From an uncultured Eubacterium sp. (GTDB taxonomy: Bacteria; Bacillota; Clostridia; Lachnospirales; Lachnospiraceae), in NCBI GenBank assembly GCA_910584595.1, contig CAJUBQ010000005.1, positions 28,784 through 92,783 of the forward strand: 64,000 nt of DNA, in the 5' to 3' direction. How positions within the stretch are numbered: the first letter of the stretch is position 1; every line of letters starts with the position of its first letter. This document shows positions 7,970 to 16,222 of the stretch, piece by piece. The position numbers and the translations under genes are program-made. The notes under the pieces were generated by a model that ran no database searches, was not told the origin of the DNA, and saw only the letters and a program-made list of their open reading frames with translations.

Positions 7970-8839
7970 ATGAATCAAAAACGTATCTTTTGGATTATTT
8001 TGCTGTTTCTTATTGTTAGTCTGGATGTGAGCATGGTACGTCATCTGGAGCACAGTTACAAAGGACAGGAACAGGAGTCTCAGCTGGCACAGGAAGAGGA
8101 AGCGCTTTCTACACTTCGGGCATTTGAACTGCCGCCTGATATTTATGAACAGCTAGTTAAAAAATTAAAAAAAGATTTTAAAATCAGAAACAATAAGGAG
8201 CTTTGCGAGAATATTTTGGCTTATTTATTTTGCCATTCCGTAAAGCAATCAGATCTGAAACAGTGGCGCAGCCTGGAACTGGATGCGCAGACAAAATTAT
8301 ATGAGGATTATACAAAAATGATAGAGAATCTGTTGGCTGACGCAGTTTGTTTTCCGGTTCCGGAAGCGATAGATCATAAAGAAGCTTTTGTCACGTATGA
8401 AAACAGCTGGCAGTCGGAACGTACTTACGGCGGCGTACGAGGGCACGAAGGCTGTGATCTGATGGCATCCGTTCAGCAGAGAGGATATTATCCGATTGTC
8501 AGCGTCAGCGACGGGACAGTTGAAAAAACAGGATGGCTGCCTCAGGGAGGTTACCGGATTGGAATACGCAGCAGGCATGGAGTATATTACTATTATGCGC
8601 ATTTGGCTGAGTATGAAGAAGGGATTGCTGAAGGGGCGAAGATAACGGCGGGACAGCTGCTTGGATATATGGGGGATACCGGGTACAGCGAAGTAGAAGG
8701 AACGACAGGAAATTTTCCGGTACACCTGCATTTTGGAATGTACCTGGATCTGGAAGGACGGGGCGAAGTTAGCTTTAATCCGTATTATTTGTTAAATATA
8801 CTGGAGAAAAAGAAATTGAAATATATGTTTAAAAGCTAA
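7970..8839 (+). CDS. membrane-anchored M23 family metallopeptidase
   Basis: This 289-residue protein has an N-terminal transmembrane anchor (about residues 6-24, FWIILLFLIVSLDVSMV), a helical linker and a C-terminal LytM/M23 domain. Zinc ligands are visible as H159-x3-D163 and H252-x-H254 (HLHFG), with the conserved YYYYAHL in between. It should cut peptidoglycan cross-links or peptides on the outer face of the membrane. The start at 7970 follows GGGAGG. It is divergent from ylbJ with only 47 bases between; whether it works in sporulation is unknown. Confidence 0.88.
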   Translation: MNQKRIFWIILLFLIVSLDVSMVRHLEHSYKGQEQESQLAQEEEALSTLRAFELPPDIYEQLVKKLKKDFKIRNNKELCENILAYLFCHSVKQSDLKQWRSLELDAQTKLYEDYTKMIENLLADAVCFPVPEAIDHKEAFVTYENSWQSERTYGGVRGHEGCDLMASVQQRGYYPIVSVSDGTVEKTGWLPQGGYRIGIRSRHGVYYYYAHLAEYEEGIAEGAKITAGQLLGYMGDTGYSEVEGTTGNFPVHLHFGMYLDLEGRGEVSFNPYYLLNILEKKKLKYMFKS

Positions 8840-8877
8840 TAATAAAATTTAGAATATATAAGAAAAGGAGGTATCGC

Positions 8878-10932
8878 ATGTCAGGTTTTTTACCGGTCTG
8901 CAGGGAAGATATGGATGCGCAGGGCATCAGACAGCTGGATTTTGTTTATGTGACCGGAGATGCTTATGTAGATCATCCGTCCTTTGGCCACGCAGTTATC
9001 AGCCGTGTTTTGCAGGCGCATGGATACAAGGTTGGAATTGTTGCGCAGCCGGATTGGAAAGATCCAGGCAGTATTTCAGCCCTGGGTGAACCGAGGCTTG
9101 GTTTTTTGGTTACAGCCGGAAATATGGACTCTATGGTGAACCATTATAGTGTATCAAAAAAACGGCGAAGCATGGACGCATATTCGCCTGGCGGCGTAAT
9201 GGGAAAGCGTCCGGATTATGCGACCGTTGTTTACTGTAAGCTGATACGAAGTGTATATAAGCAAATTCCAATTATTATCGGTGGCATTGAAGCATCTTTA
9301 CGAAGGCTTGGGCATTACGATTATTGGGCCGATAAAGTGAAACGCTCTGTGCTGCTGGATTCCGGTGCGGATTTGCTTAGTTATGGAATGGGAGAAAAGA
9401 GTATTGTTGAGATTGCGGATGCGCTTGACGCAGGAATACATGTATCAGATATTTCGTTTGTAAACGGGACGGTATTTCGCACAAAGGATTATGATCTGGC
9501 ATCTGAGGACGCACTGCAGCTGCCATCCTTTGATCAGATACGGATGGATAAGAGACAATATGCAAAAAGTTTTTATATGCAGTACTGCAATACAGATCCG
9601 TTTAGCGGAAAACGTTTGTATGAGACATATAAAGGCGGCTTATACGTAGTGCAAAATCCTCCGGCGAAACCACTGAGTCAGATGGAAATGGATGATGTGT
9701 ATGAGCTTCCATATATGCGTACGTATCATCCGTCTTATGAGGCAGCAGGCGGGGTGCCGGCGATTCGGGAAATACGGTTTAGTCTGGTCAGCAGCCGCGG
9801 GTGTTTTGGAGGATGTAATTTTTGTGCGCTTACGTTTCATCAGGGAAGGATTATTCAGAGCAGAAGTCATGCATCCATAATAAAAGAAGCCGAAATACTG
9901 ATACACGAGCCGGATTTTAAAGGGTATATTCATGACGTGGGCGGACCGACTGCCAATTTCAGGCATCCGGCATGTGATAAACAGCTGGTAAAAGGAGCAT
10001 GTGCAAACAGACAGTGTTTGTTTCCTTCACCGTGTAAAAATTTAAAAGCAGATCATCAGGACTATATGGAGCTGTTACGTAAGCTGCGCAGCCTGCAAGG
10101 TGTGAAAAAGGTGTTTATTCGATCCGGCATTCGGTTCGATTATTTAATATATGATAAAGATAAAAGATTTTTAAGGGAGCTGTGTGAACATCATGTCAGT
10201 GGACAGCTGAAAATTGCACCTGAACATATATCAGATACAGTGCTGCAAAAAATGGGGAAACCTCCGGTAGAAGTTTATAAGAAATTTGTACATGCTTATG
10301 AAAATATGAATGCAAAAATTGGCAAAGAACAGTATTTGGTTCCCTATCTGATGTCCTCTCATCCGGGTTCCGGATTAAAAGAAGCAGTTGAACTTGCGGA
10401 ATTTTTACGGGATATGGGATATACGCCGCAGCAGGTGCAGGATTTTTATCCGACGCCATCTACGATTTCTATATGCATGTATTATACAGGACTGGACCCT
10501 CGGACCATGGAGCCGGTTTTTGTTTCTGTGAATCCGCATGAAAAAGCAATGCAGCGGGCGCTGATACAATACCGCAATCCGAAAAATTATGATTTGGTTC
10601 GAGAAGCTCTTGTAAAAGCCGGCCGTACAGATTTAATCGGAGATGATAAAAAGTGTCTGATCGGGACGCACAATTACGCGAAATTAAGAGAAGAGCAAAG
10701 AAATAAAGACAAACGAAAACAAAAAGCGGGAGGCAGAAATAAAAATGAACGAAAACGGAAAGAAGAACAAGTGATAAAAGGAAAAAGAAAGTATCAGGAG
10801 AAGCAGACATCCAAAGGCAAACAAAAAGTATCAGGAGAAACAAGCGGCAAAAGGCAAATGCTGAGGAAAAAACAGGGAATTGCAATAAAGGCGGGACAAG
10901 CATATGAAACAAATGGAAATAGGAGAAAATGA
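8878..10932 (+). CDS. YgiQ family radical SAM protein
   Basis: This 684-residue protein matches the YgiQ/UPF0313 family throughout. It has an N-terminal domain (YVTGDAYVDHPSFGHAVI), the radical SAM cluster C309-x3-C313-x2-C316 (RGCFGGCNFC), then GGPTANFRHPAC and HQDYMELLRKLR. Its substrate is unknown. The last 75 residues are an extreme Lys/Arg/Gln-rich tail (for example KRKQKAGGRNKNERKRKEE), possibly RNA-binding or disordered. AAAGGAGG precedes the ATG. Its 3' end overlaps the next gene by 29 bases. Confidence 0.93.
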   Translation: MSGFLPVCREDMDAQGIRQLDFVYVTGDAYVDHPSFGHAVISRVLQAHGYKVGIVAQPDWKDPGSISALGEPRLGFLVTAGNMDSMVNHYSVSKKRRSMDAYSPGGVMGKRPDYATVVYCKLIRSVYKQIPIIIGGIEASLRRLGHYDYWADKVKRSVLLDSGADLLSYGMGEKSIVEIADALDAGIHVSDISFVNGTVFRTKDYDLASEDALQLPSFDQIRMDKRQYAKSFYMQYCNTDPFSGKRLYETYKGGLYVVQNPPAKPLSQMEMDDVYELPYMRTYHPSYEAAGGVPAIREIRFSLVSSRGCFGGCNFCALTFHQGRIIQSRSHASIIKEAEILIHEPDFKGYIHDVGGPTANFRHPACDKQLVKGACANRQCLFPSPCKNLKADHQDYMELLRKLRSLQGVKKVFIRSGIRFDYLIYDKDKRFLRELCEHHVSGQLKIAPEHISDTVLQKMGKPPVEVYKKFVHAYENMNAKIGKEQYLVPYLMSSHPGSGLKEAVELAEFLRDMGYTPQQVQDFYPTPSTISICMYYTGLDPRTMEPVFVSVNPHEKAMQRALIQYRNPKNYDLVREALVKAGRTDLIGDDKKCLIGTHNYAKLREEQRNKDKRKQKAGGRNKNERKRKEEQVIKGKRKYQEKQTSKGKQKVSGETSGKRQMLRKKQGIAIKAGQAYETNGNRRK

Positions 10933-11974
10933 AGCCGGACAGCGTATGGATAAGTATTTGAAGAAACTGCTGCCATATGCTGAAACCAGTTTCATTTATA
11001 AAATGCTTAGAAAAAAGAATATTGTAAGAAATGGAAAAAAGGCGGAAGGTTCCGTTCATCTTGCTGCAGGAGATATCGTGACTCTTTATTTGTCGGACGA
11101 AACGTTTGAAAAATTTAGCAGTGATAAAACTTTTCAAATTTCTTCTGAAAATCAAAGGAAAAGCTTTCCGAATTTACAGGTGCTTTATGAAGACGCAGAT
11201 ATTTTAATCGTAAATAAACCGGCAGGCATACTTTCACAAAAAGCGGTTTCATCGGATGTATCCGCCAATGAATGGATCATTCAATATTTGCTGGATACAG
11301 GAGCAGTTACACAACAGACGTTGAAAACGTTTCATCCGTCTGTCTGTAACCGTCTGGATCGTAATACATCCGGCATACTTATTGCAGGAAAGACACTGCA
11401 TGGTCTGCAGAAAATGTCTGCACAGCTGAAAGAGCGTTCTTTAAAAAAATATTACCGCTGTATTGCAGCAGGTATCATAACAAAAGAACAGCATTTAAAA
11501 GGTTTTTTATATAAAGATACAAGTAAAAATAAAGTCGAAATTTATCAAACAGAAGATTTGAGCAAAAAGAATTTAAACGAAAAGGATTCAAACAAAAGGG
11601 ATTTGAGCAAAAAAGATTTGAATAAAAACCGGAGAAATTTGCATAAGGACAGCCAATATATAGAAACAGAATATCGGCCGCTTGGATACGGTAAGGACTA
11701 TACGATGTTAGAAGTCCATCTGATTACGGGACGTTCCCATCAGATACGTGCACATCTTGCATCGATTGGTCATCCGATTGCGGGGGATCCGAAATATGGA
11801 GATCGGGAATGGAATCAGAAATATTGCTCTAAAACAGGGCTGAATTATCAGCTGCTGCACGCTTATCGGGTCATACTGGAAAACGGACAGGAAGTGGTGG
11901 CGCCTTTACCGGAACAGTTTTCTTTGTTTAAGATACAAAAAAATCCGATGGAAAATGAAGATAGAAAAGTCTGA
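10904..11974 (+). CDS. RluA family pseudouridine synthase
   Basis: This 356-residue protein has an N-terminal S4 RNA-binding domain (about 10-75) and an RluA-type catalytic domain with the active aspartate D152 in NRLDRNTSG, plus GRSHQIRAHLASIGHPI. It isomerises uridine in rRNA or tRNA; the target cannot be told from sequence, although RluC/RluD-like members act on 23S rRNA. An insertion at residues 218-242 is built of five pentapeptide repeats (DLSKK, NLNEK, DSNKR, DLSKK, DLNKN) that are not normal for the family. The last codons lie in a 13-bp tandem repeat that continues past the stop. Confidence 0.92.
   Translation: MKQMEIGENEAGQRMDKYLKKLLPYAETSFIYKMLRKKNIVRNGKKAEGSVHLAAGDIVTLYLSDETFEKFSSDKTFQISSENQRKSFPNLQVLYEDADILIVNKPAGILSQKAVSSDVSANEWIIQYLLDTGAVTQQTLKTFHPSVCNRLDRNTSGILIAGKTLHGLQKMSAQLKERSLKKYYRCIAAGIITKEQHLKGFLYKDTSKNKVEIYQTEDLSKKNLNEKDSNKRDLSKKDLNKNRRNLHKDSQYIETEYRPLGYGKDYTMLEVHLITGRSHQIRAHLASIGHPIAGDPKYGDREWNQKYCSKTGLNYQLLHAYRVILENGQEVVAPLPEQFSLFKIQKNPMENEDRKV
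11555..11629 (+). repeat. 15-bp in-frame tandem repeat, five copies, inside the RluA gene
   Basis: Five copies of a degenerate 15-base unit encode D/N-L/S-x-K/E-K/R/N pentapeptides. The period is a multiple of three, so copy-number change keeps the frame. It lies in a surface insertion of the catalytic domain between YKDTSKNKVEIYQTE and the conserved IETEYRPLG strand. Confidence 0.85.
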
Positions 11975-12040
11975 TAGAAAATGAAGGTAGAAAATGAAGA
12001 TAGAATTGAAGATAGAAAATTAAGATAGAAAACAGAAAAA
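11951..12040 (+). repeat. 13-bp tandem repeat, about seven copies, across the RluA stop codon
   Basis: Units resembling GAAAATGAAGATA start at 11951, 11964, 11977, 11990, 12003 (12 bases), 12015 and 12028 (last copy degenerate). The repeat begins inside the end of the RluA gene and runs through its stop at 11974 toward recU. Because 13 is not a multiple of three, copy number can change the C-terminus. Confidence 0.85.
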
Positions 12041-12075
12041 ATGGTTTAGAAAAATGCAGCTTCAAGGAGAAAGTT

Positions 12076-12609
12076 ATGGCGACATGGAATTCGCGCGGCC
12101 TGCGTGGCTCTGCGTTAGAAGAATATATTAACCGGACAAATGAAAAATATCTGGAGCATGGCCTTGCACTGATTCAGAAAATACCAACACCAATTACTCC
12201 GATTAAAATAGACAAACTGACCCGCCATATTACACTTGCTTATTTCGATCAGAAAAGTACGGTGGACTATATTGGCGCTGTCCAGGGGATTCCGATTTGT
12301 TTTGATGCAAAAGAATGTCATACGGATACTTTTCCGCTTCAAAATATTCATGAACATCAGGTAGTTTTTATGGAAAATTTTGAAAAGCAGGGAGGGATTG
12401 CCTTTTTTCTGATTTTGTATTCTGCAAGAGAAGAGTTTTATTATCTGCGTTTTTCCAAGCTGTCAGAGTTTTGGAAAAGAATGCAAAATGGCGGAAGAAA
12501 AAGCTTTCGATATGAAGAATTAGAACCGGATTTTATTTTTCAATCGTCCGGTGGAGTATTGGTGCCGTATTTGGATGAGATTCAGAAGGATTTATTGTTA
12601 AGAGATTGA
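12076..12609 (+). CDS. recU: Holliday junction resolvase RecU
   Basis: This 177-residue protein fits RecU, the Firmicutes resolvase that cleaves four-way DNA junctions in recombination and chromosome segregation. Visible family features are RGSALEEYINRTNEKYLEHG at the start, KIPTPITPI, then the nuclease core with DYIGAVQGIPICFDAKEC and FPLQNIHEHQ. AAGGAGA precedes the ATG. The stop overlaps the -35 box of the histidine promoter. It follows the repeat-rich spacer after the RluA gene. Length is within the RecU range. Confidence 0.9.
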   Translation: MATWNSRGLRGSALEEYINRTNEKYLEHGLALIQKIPTPITPIKIDKLTRHITLAYFDQKSTVDYIGAVQGIPICFDAKECHTDTFPLQNIHEHQVVFMENFEKQGGIAFFLILYSAREEFYYLRFSKLSEFWKRMQNGGRKSFRYEELEPDFIFQSSGGVLVPYLDEIQKDLLLRD

Positions 12610-12634
12610 CAAACTTGTGCCTTTCTTTTATAAT
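12606..12634 (+). promoter_or_regulatory. perfect consensus sigma-A promoter for the his genes
   Basis: TTGACA (12606-12611), a 17-base spacer and TATAAT (12629-12634) match the consensus at all 12 positions. The -35 overlaps the recU stop codon. A leader of about 150 bases separates it from hisZ. I see no T-box, no run of histidine codons and no terminator hairpin in that leader, so no attenuation mechanism can be proposed. Confidence 0.85.
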
Positions 12635-12793
12635 AAAAACAATTTTTGCTTTGCTGCATTACTGCATGAAAGCGTTTAGGATGGCCTGGCATATAAAAAA
12701 TGACTATACAAATGAGGGAAAAAACCGTATACTAAAATATAGGCTGCGTTTTCACGAGAAAACAAACAATAACATAAATCAAGGAGCAGACAA

Positions 12794-14005
12794 ATGAAAC
12801 AGCATTTACTGCATACCCCGGAAGGTGTCAGAGATATCTATCAGGGAGAATGCGAAAAGAAACTATATCTGGAAGATAAATTACACAATATATTAAAAAC
12901 TTATGGCTATCATCCGATTCAAACCCCGTCTTTTGAATTTTTTGATATTTTTGGAAAAGAAGTCGGTACGACAAAGTCGAAAGATTTATATAAGTTTTTT
13001 GACCGTGAGGGGAATACGCTCGTACTCCGTCCGGATATCACGCCTTCGATTGCACGTGTAGCGGCGAATTATTTTATGGAAGAATCTATGCCGATCCGTT
13101 TTTGTTATAAAGGGAATACGTTTATCAATACAGGGAGTCTGCAGGGGCGACTGAAAGAAAACACGCAGTTAGGGGCAGAGCTCATTGGTGATAATACGGT
13201 GGACGCAGATGCAGAGATTTTGTCGATGGTGGTAGAATGCCTGCTTCATGCAGGATTAAAGGAATTTCAATTAAGTGTCGGACATGTAGGTATCCTGCAG
13301 GGAATGATGGAAGCGGCGGGCTTTGATGAAGAGGAAGAAGATATTTTATGTGACCTTATCAGCAACAATAACTTTTTTGGAGTCGAAAGCTTTATCGAAG
13401 CCAGACATCTGGATGAAGGATTAAAACGTCTGTTTGGTGTGATTGGCAGACTTTATCAGTCTGCAGAAGAATTTCAGGCTGTCCGCGCGGCGGCAGGGAA
13501 CTATCCAAAGATTCAGGCAGCAATGGAGCATTTGGAAAAGCTGCAGTCATTGGCTCTGCTTTATGGGATTGATAAATATATCAGCTTTGAGCTTGGTGTG
13601 ATGAGCAGCTATAAATATTACTCTGGCATTATCTTTCATGGCTATACATTTGGAAGCGGTGAACCGATCGTAAAAGGCGGCAGGTATGACCGTTTGTTAA
13701 AGCATTTTGGCAAAGATGCGCCGGCTATTGGATTTGTAATTGTGACAGATCAGCTTATGGCAGCGCTGTCCAGACAGCATATTGATACGCCGATGGAACA
13801 CCTTGGACAGCTGGTTGTATATGATGAAGCGCATCGGGAAGACGCAGTGATTTATGCAAGGAAGCAGCGGGCAGCCGGATGCAGTGTGGAATTGATCTTA
13901 AAAGCAGCCGGGCGGACAAATGCAGATTATGAAGCATATGCAAAACGCAGGCAGATTGCAAGAGTACAGTTTATGGATGGAAACGAACCAGTCAAAGTGT
14001 TTTGA
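12794..14005 (+). CDS. hisZ: ATP phosphoribosyltransferase regulatory subunit HisZ
   Basis: This 403-residue protein resembles class II histidyl-tRNA synthetase (TPEGVRDIY, LRPDITPSIARVAA, RFCYKGNTF, GGRYDRLLKHFGKDAPAIGF) but sits next to a short HisG. This is the HisZ arrangement, in which the synthetase paralogue acts as the regulatory subunit of the first histidine enzyme. The C-terminal anticodon-binding domain of true HisS is not evident; residues about 335-395 are a short alternative domain. AAGGAG precedes the ATG. It is the first gene after the consensus promoter. Confidence 0.93.
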   Translation: MKQHLLHTPEGVRDIYQGECEKKLYLEDKLHNILKTYGYHPIQTPSFEFFDIFGKEVGTTKSKDLYKFFDREGNTLVLRPDITPSIARVAANYFMEESMPIRFCYKGNTFINTGSLQGRLKENTQLGAELIGDNTVDADAEILSMVVECLLHAGLKEFQLSVGHVGILQGMMEAAGFDEEEEDILCDLISNNNFFGVESFIEARHLDEGLKRLFGVIGRLYQSAEEFQAVRAAAGNYPKIQAAMEHLEKLQSLALLYGIDKYISFELGVMSSYKYYSGIIFHGYTFGSGEPIVKGGRYDRLLKHFGKDAPAIGFVIVTDQLMAALSRQHIDTPMEHLGQLVVYDEAHREDAVIYARKQRAAGCSVELILKAAGRTNADYEAYAKRRQIARVQFMDGNEPVKVF

Positions 14006-14029
14006 TGGATATGGATGGAGATAAGATTT

Positions 14030-14698
14030 ATGGAAGAAAACAGATATTTGACGTTTGCTCTTGGCAAAGGCAGGCTTGCCAAAAAGACATTGGCGTTGTT
14101 TGAAAGAATCGGCATTACCTGTGAAGAAATGAAAGATAAAGATACAAGAAAGCTGATTTTTGTGAATGAAGAAGAAAAAATGCGCTTTTTTTTGTCAAAA
14201 GGGCCGGATGTGCCGACTTATGTGGAATATGGCGCAGCGGATATCGGAATTGTTGGAGAAGACACGATATTGGAAGAAAACCGTAAGATTTTTGAAGTGC
14301 TGGATCTTGGATTTGGCAAGTGCCGGATGTGCGTCTGCGGGCCCAATGAGGCAGGAGAGCTTTTGCAGAAACGGGAATGGATCCGGGTAGCTTCCAAGTA
14401 TCCGAGAATTGCAAAAGATTATTTTTATAATAAAAAACATCAGACGGTAGAAATCATAAAATTAAACGGATCCATTGAACTGGCTCCGATGGTAGGCTTG
14501 TCGGAGGTGATTGTGGATATTGTAGAAACCGGATCCACACTGCGTGAAAACGGACTGCAGGTGTTGGAAGAAGTCTGTCCTTTGTCTGCCAGAATGGTTG
14601 TCAATCCGGTCAGTATGAAAATGGAACATGAACGCATCACCAGGCTGATTGCTCTGTTAAAAGAAGAGCTGAGCAAAGAAACGATTGAGACGAGATAA
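14030..14698 (+). CDS. hisG: ATP phosphoribosyltransferase, short form
   Basis: This 222-residue protein is the short HisG that needs HisZ. Conserved TFALGKGRLAKKTL, DIGIVGEDTI, VASKYPRIAKDYF and the phosphate-binding VDIVETGSTLRENGL are present. It condenses ATP with PRPP, the first and feedback-inhibited step of histidine synthesis. It lacks the C-terminal regulatory domain of the long form, consistent with hisZ upstream. The start at 14030 follows GGAG with about 10 bases of spacing; a start at 14015 would place that site inside the gene. Confidence 0.95.
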   Translation: MEENRYLTFALGKGRLAKKTLALFERIGITCEEMKDKDTRKLIFVNEEEKMRFFLSKGPDVPTYVEYGAADIGIVGEDTILEENRKIFEVLDLGFGKCRMCVCGPNEAGELLQKREWIRVASKYPRIAKDYFYNKKHQTVEIIKLNGSIELAPMVGLSEVIVDIVETGSTLRENGLQVLEEVCPLSARMVVNPVSMKMEHERITRLIALLKEELSKETIETR

Positions 14699-14716
14699 AA
14701 CAGGGAGTGAATAGCA

Positions 14717-16012
14717 TTGAGAATTGTAAAACTGACAAAAGAAACGACGAAAAATTTACTGGAAGAGCTGCTGCAAAGAAGTCCGAACAGCTATGGTGAG
14801 TATGAAAGCCGGGTCAATGAAATTATTGAAAATGTTCGGGCCAAACGGGATGAGGCAGTCTTTGACTATACGAAACGTTTTGACGGGGCACAGATTTGTG
14901 CAGAAAATATTCTGGTTACAAAAGATGAGATTCAGAAAGCTTATGAACAAGTAGATCCGTCTTTACTTAAGGTCATTCGTGTAGCGCTTGTGAATATCAG
15001 AAGCTTTCATGAAAAACAGCGTCAGCAGTCCTGGTTTGCTTCTGAGGAAAATGGAATATTATTGGGACAAAAAATTACGCCGTTGAAAACAGCCGGTGTG
15101 TATGTTCCCGGCGGCAAAGCAGTGTATCCGTCCTCGGTGCTGATGAACATCGTTCCGGCGAAGGTGGCCGGCGTAGATCGGATTATTATGACTACACCGC
15201 CGGATCAGAATGGAGACGTCTGTCCGTCTACGTTAGTCGCTGCAAAAGAAGCAGGCGCGGATGAAATCTACAAAGTCGGAGGCGCACAGGCGATTGCGGC
15301 GATGGCATTTGGTACACAGAGCATACCGCAGGTAGACAAGATTGTGGGACCGGGAAATATTTATGTAGCGCTTGCAAAAAAAGCAGTGTTTGGTTATGTC
15401 AGCATTGATTCTATTGCAGGACCAAGCGAGATTTTAGTATTGGCGGATGAAACGGCAAATCCGGTATATGCCGCTGCGGATTTGCTTTCACAGGCAGAGC
15501 ATGATGAGATGGCTTCTGCCATACTCATTACGACCTCGATGGAACTTGCACAGAAGGTTTCAAAAGAAACAGACCGGTTTTTAGAAAAGCTGTCACGCAA
15601 ACAGATTATTCAAAAATCTCTGGACCGTTACGGGTATATTTTGGTAGCGGAAAGTATGGATGAGGCAATACAGGCCGCAAATGAAATTGCCTCGGAGCAT
15701 TTGGAAATACTTACAAAAGATCCGTTTGAGACGATGACGAAAATAAGAAATGCAGGGGCAATATTTGTAGGCCCATACAGCAGCGAGCCATTAGGCGATT
15801 ATTTTGCAGGGCCAAATCATGTGCTTCCGACAAATGGCACAGCCAGATTTTTCTCAGCGTTGAGCGTGGACGATTTTATTAAAAAATCAAGTATTATTTC
15901 TTATTCCAGAGAGGCGCTGGAGCCTGTGTATAAAGACATTGTACAGTTTGCACAATCCGAACAGCTGACGGCACATGCAAACTCCATCAAGGTGCGTTTT
16001 GAAGACAAATGA
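14717..16012 (+). CDS. hisD: histidinol dehydrogenase
   Basis: This 431-residue protein oxidises L-histidinol to histidine in two NAD-dependent, zinc-assisted steps. Typical stretches are AGVYVPGGKAVYPSSVLMNI, KIVGPGNIYVALAKK, SIAGPSEILVLADE, LSQAEHDE and the C-terminal GPNHVLPTNGTARF. The start is a TTG at 14717 with GGGAG about 9 bases upstream. It lies 18 bases after hisG. About 210 bases of AT-rich spacer follow before hisIE. In many relatives hisB would come next; it is absent here. Confidence 0.95.
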   Translation: MRIVKLTKETTKNLLEELLQRSPNSYGEYESRVNEIIENVRAKRDEAVFDYTKRFDGAQICAENILVTKDEIQKAYEQVDPSLLKVIRVALVNIRSFHEKQRQQSWFASEENGILLGQKITPLKTAGVYVPGGKAVYPSSVLMNIVPAKVAGVDRIIMTTPPDQNGDVCPSTLVAAKEAGADEIYKVGGAQAIAAMAFGTQSIPQVDKIVGPGNIYVALAKKAVFGYVSIDSIAGPSEILVLADETANPVYAAADLLSQAEHDEMASAILITTSMELAQKVSKETDRFLEKLSRKQIIQKSLDRYGYILVAESMDEAIQAANEIASEHLEILTKDPFETMTKIRNAGAIFVGPYSSEPLGDYFAGPNHVLPTNGTARFFSALSVDDFIKKSSIISYSREALEPVYKDIVQFAQSEQLTAHANSIKVRFEDK

Positions 16013-16222
16013 TTCGTTTTTAAATGACAATAATAATGGAGTTTAAATAGTTGATTTAGAAATAAATAAGGATAAAAAGACAAGCAAATGGTTTAAGTGA
16101 TTTACATACAGTTCCTAAGAAACATTATGGTTAAGAAAATACGATTTTGGAAAATATAAATTAAGAAAACAAAGATAAATTTAAAATAATTGGTAGAAAT
16201 AATTGATAGAAAGGTTTGTGCT

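Noticed and set aside
10469..11155. 228-residue frame on the minus strand
   Set aside because: It is the antisense shadow of the YgiQ tail and the start of the RluA gene; Phe- and Leu-rich translation reflects A-rich Lys codons on the other strand.
12635..12793. T-box or riboswitch in the his leader
   Set aside because: No T-box core, specifier loop or terminator/antiterminator pair could be recognised.
12606..12797. 63-residue open frame before hisZ as a possible his leader peptide
   Set aside because: It has only scattered histidines, no ribosome site at its start, and no attenuator hairpin; its start codon is part of the -35 box.
16103..16121. Full second copy of the palindromic element before hisIE
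   Set aside because: Only one short end resembles it (TACAGTTCCT); no inner arms or second end are present, so it is mentioned only as a possible relic.
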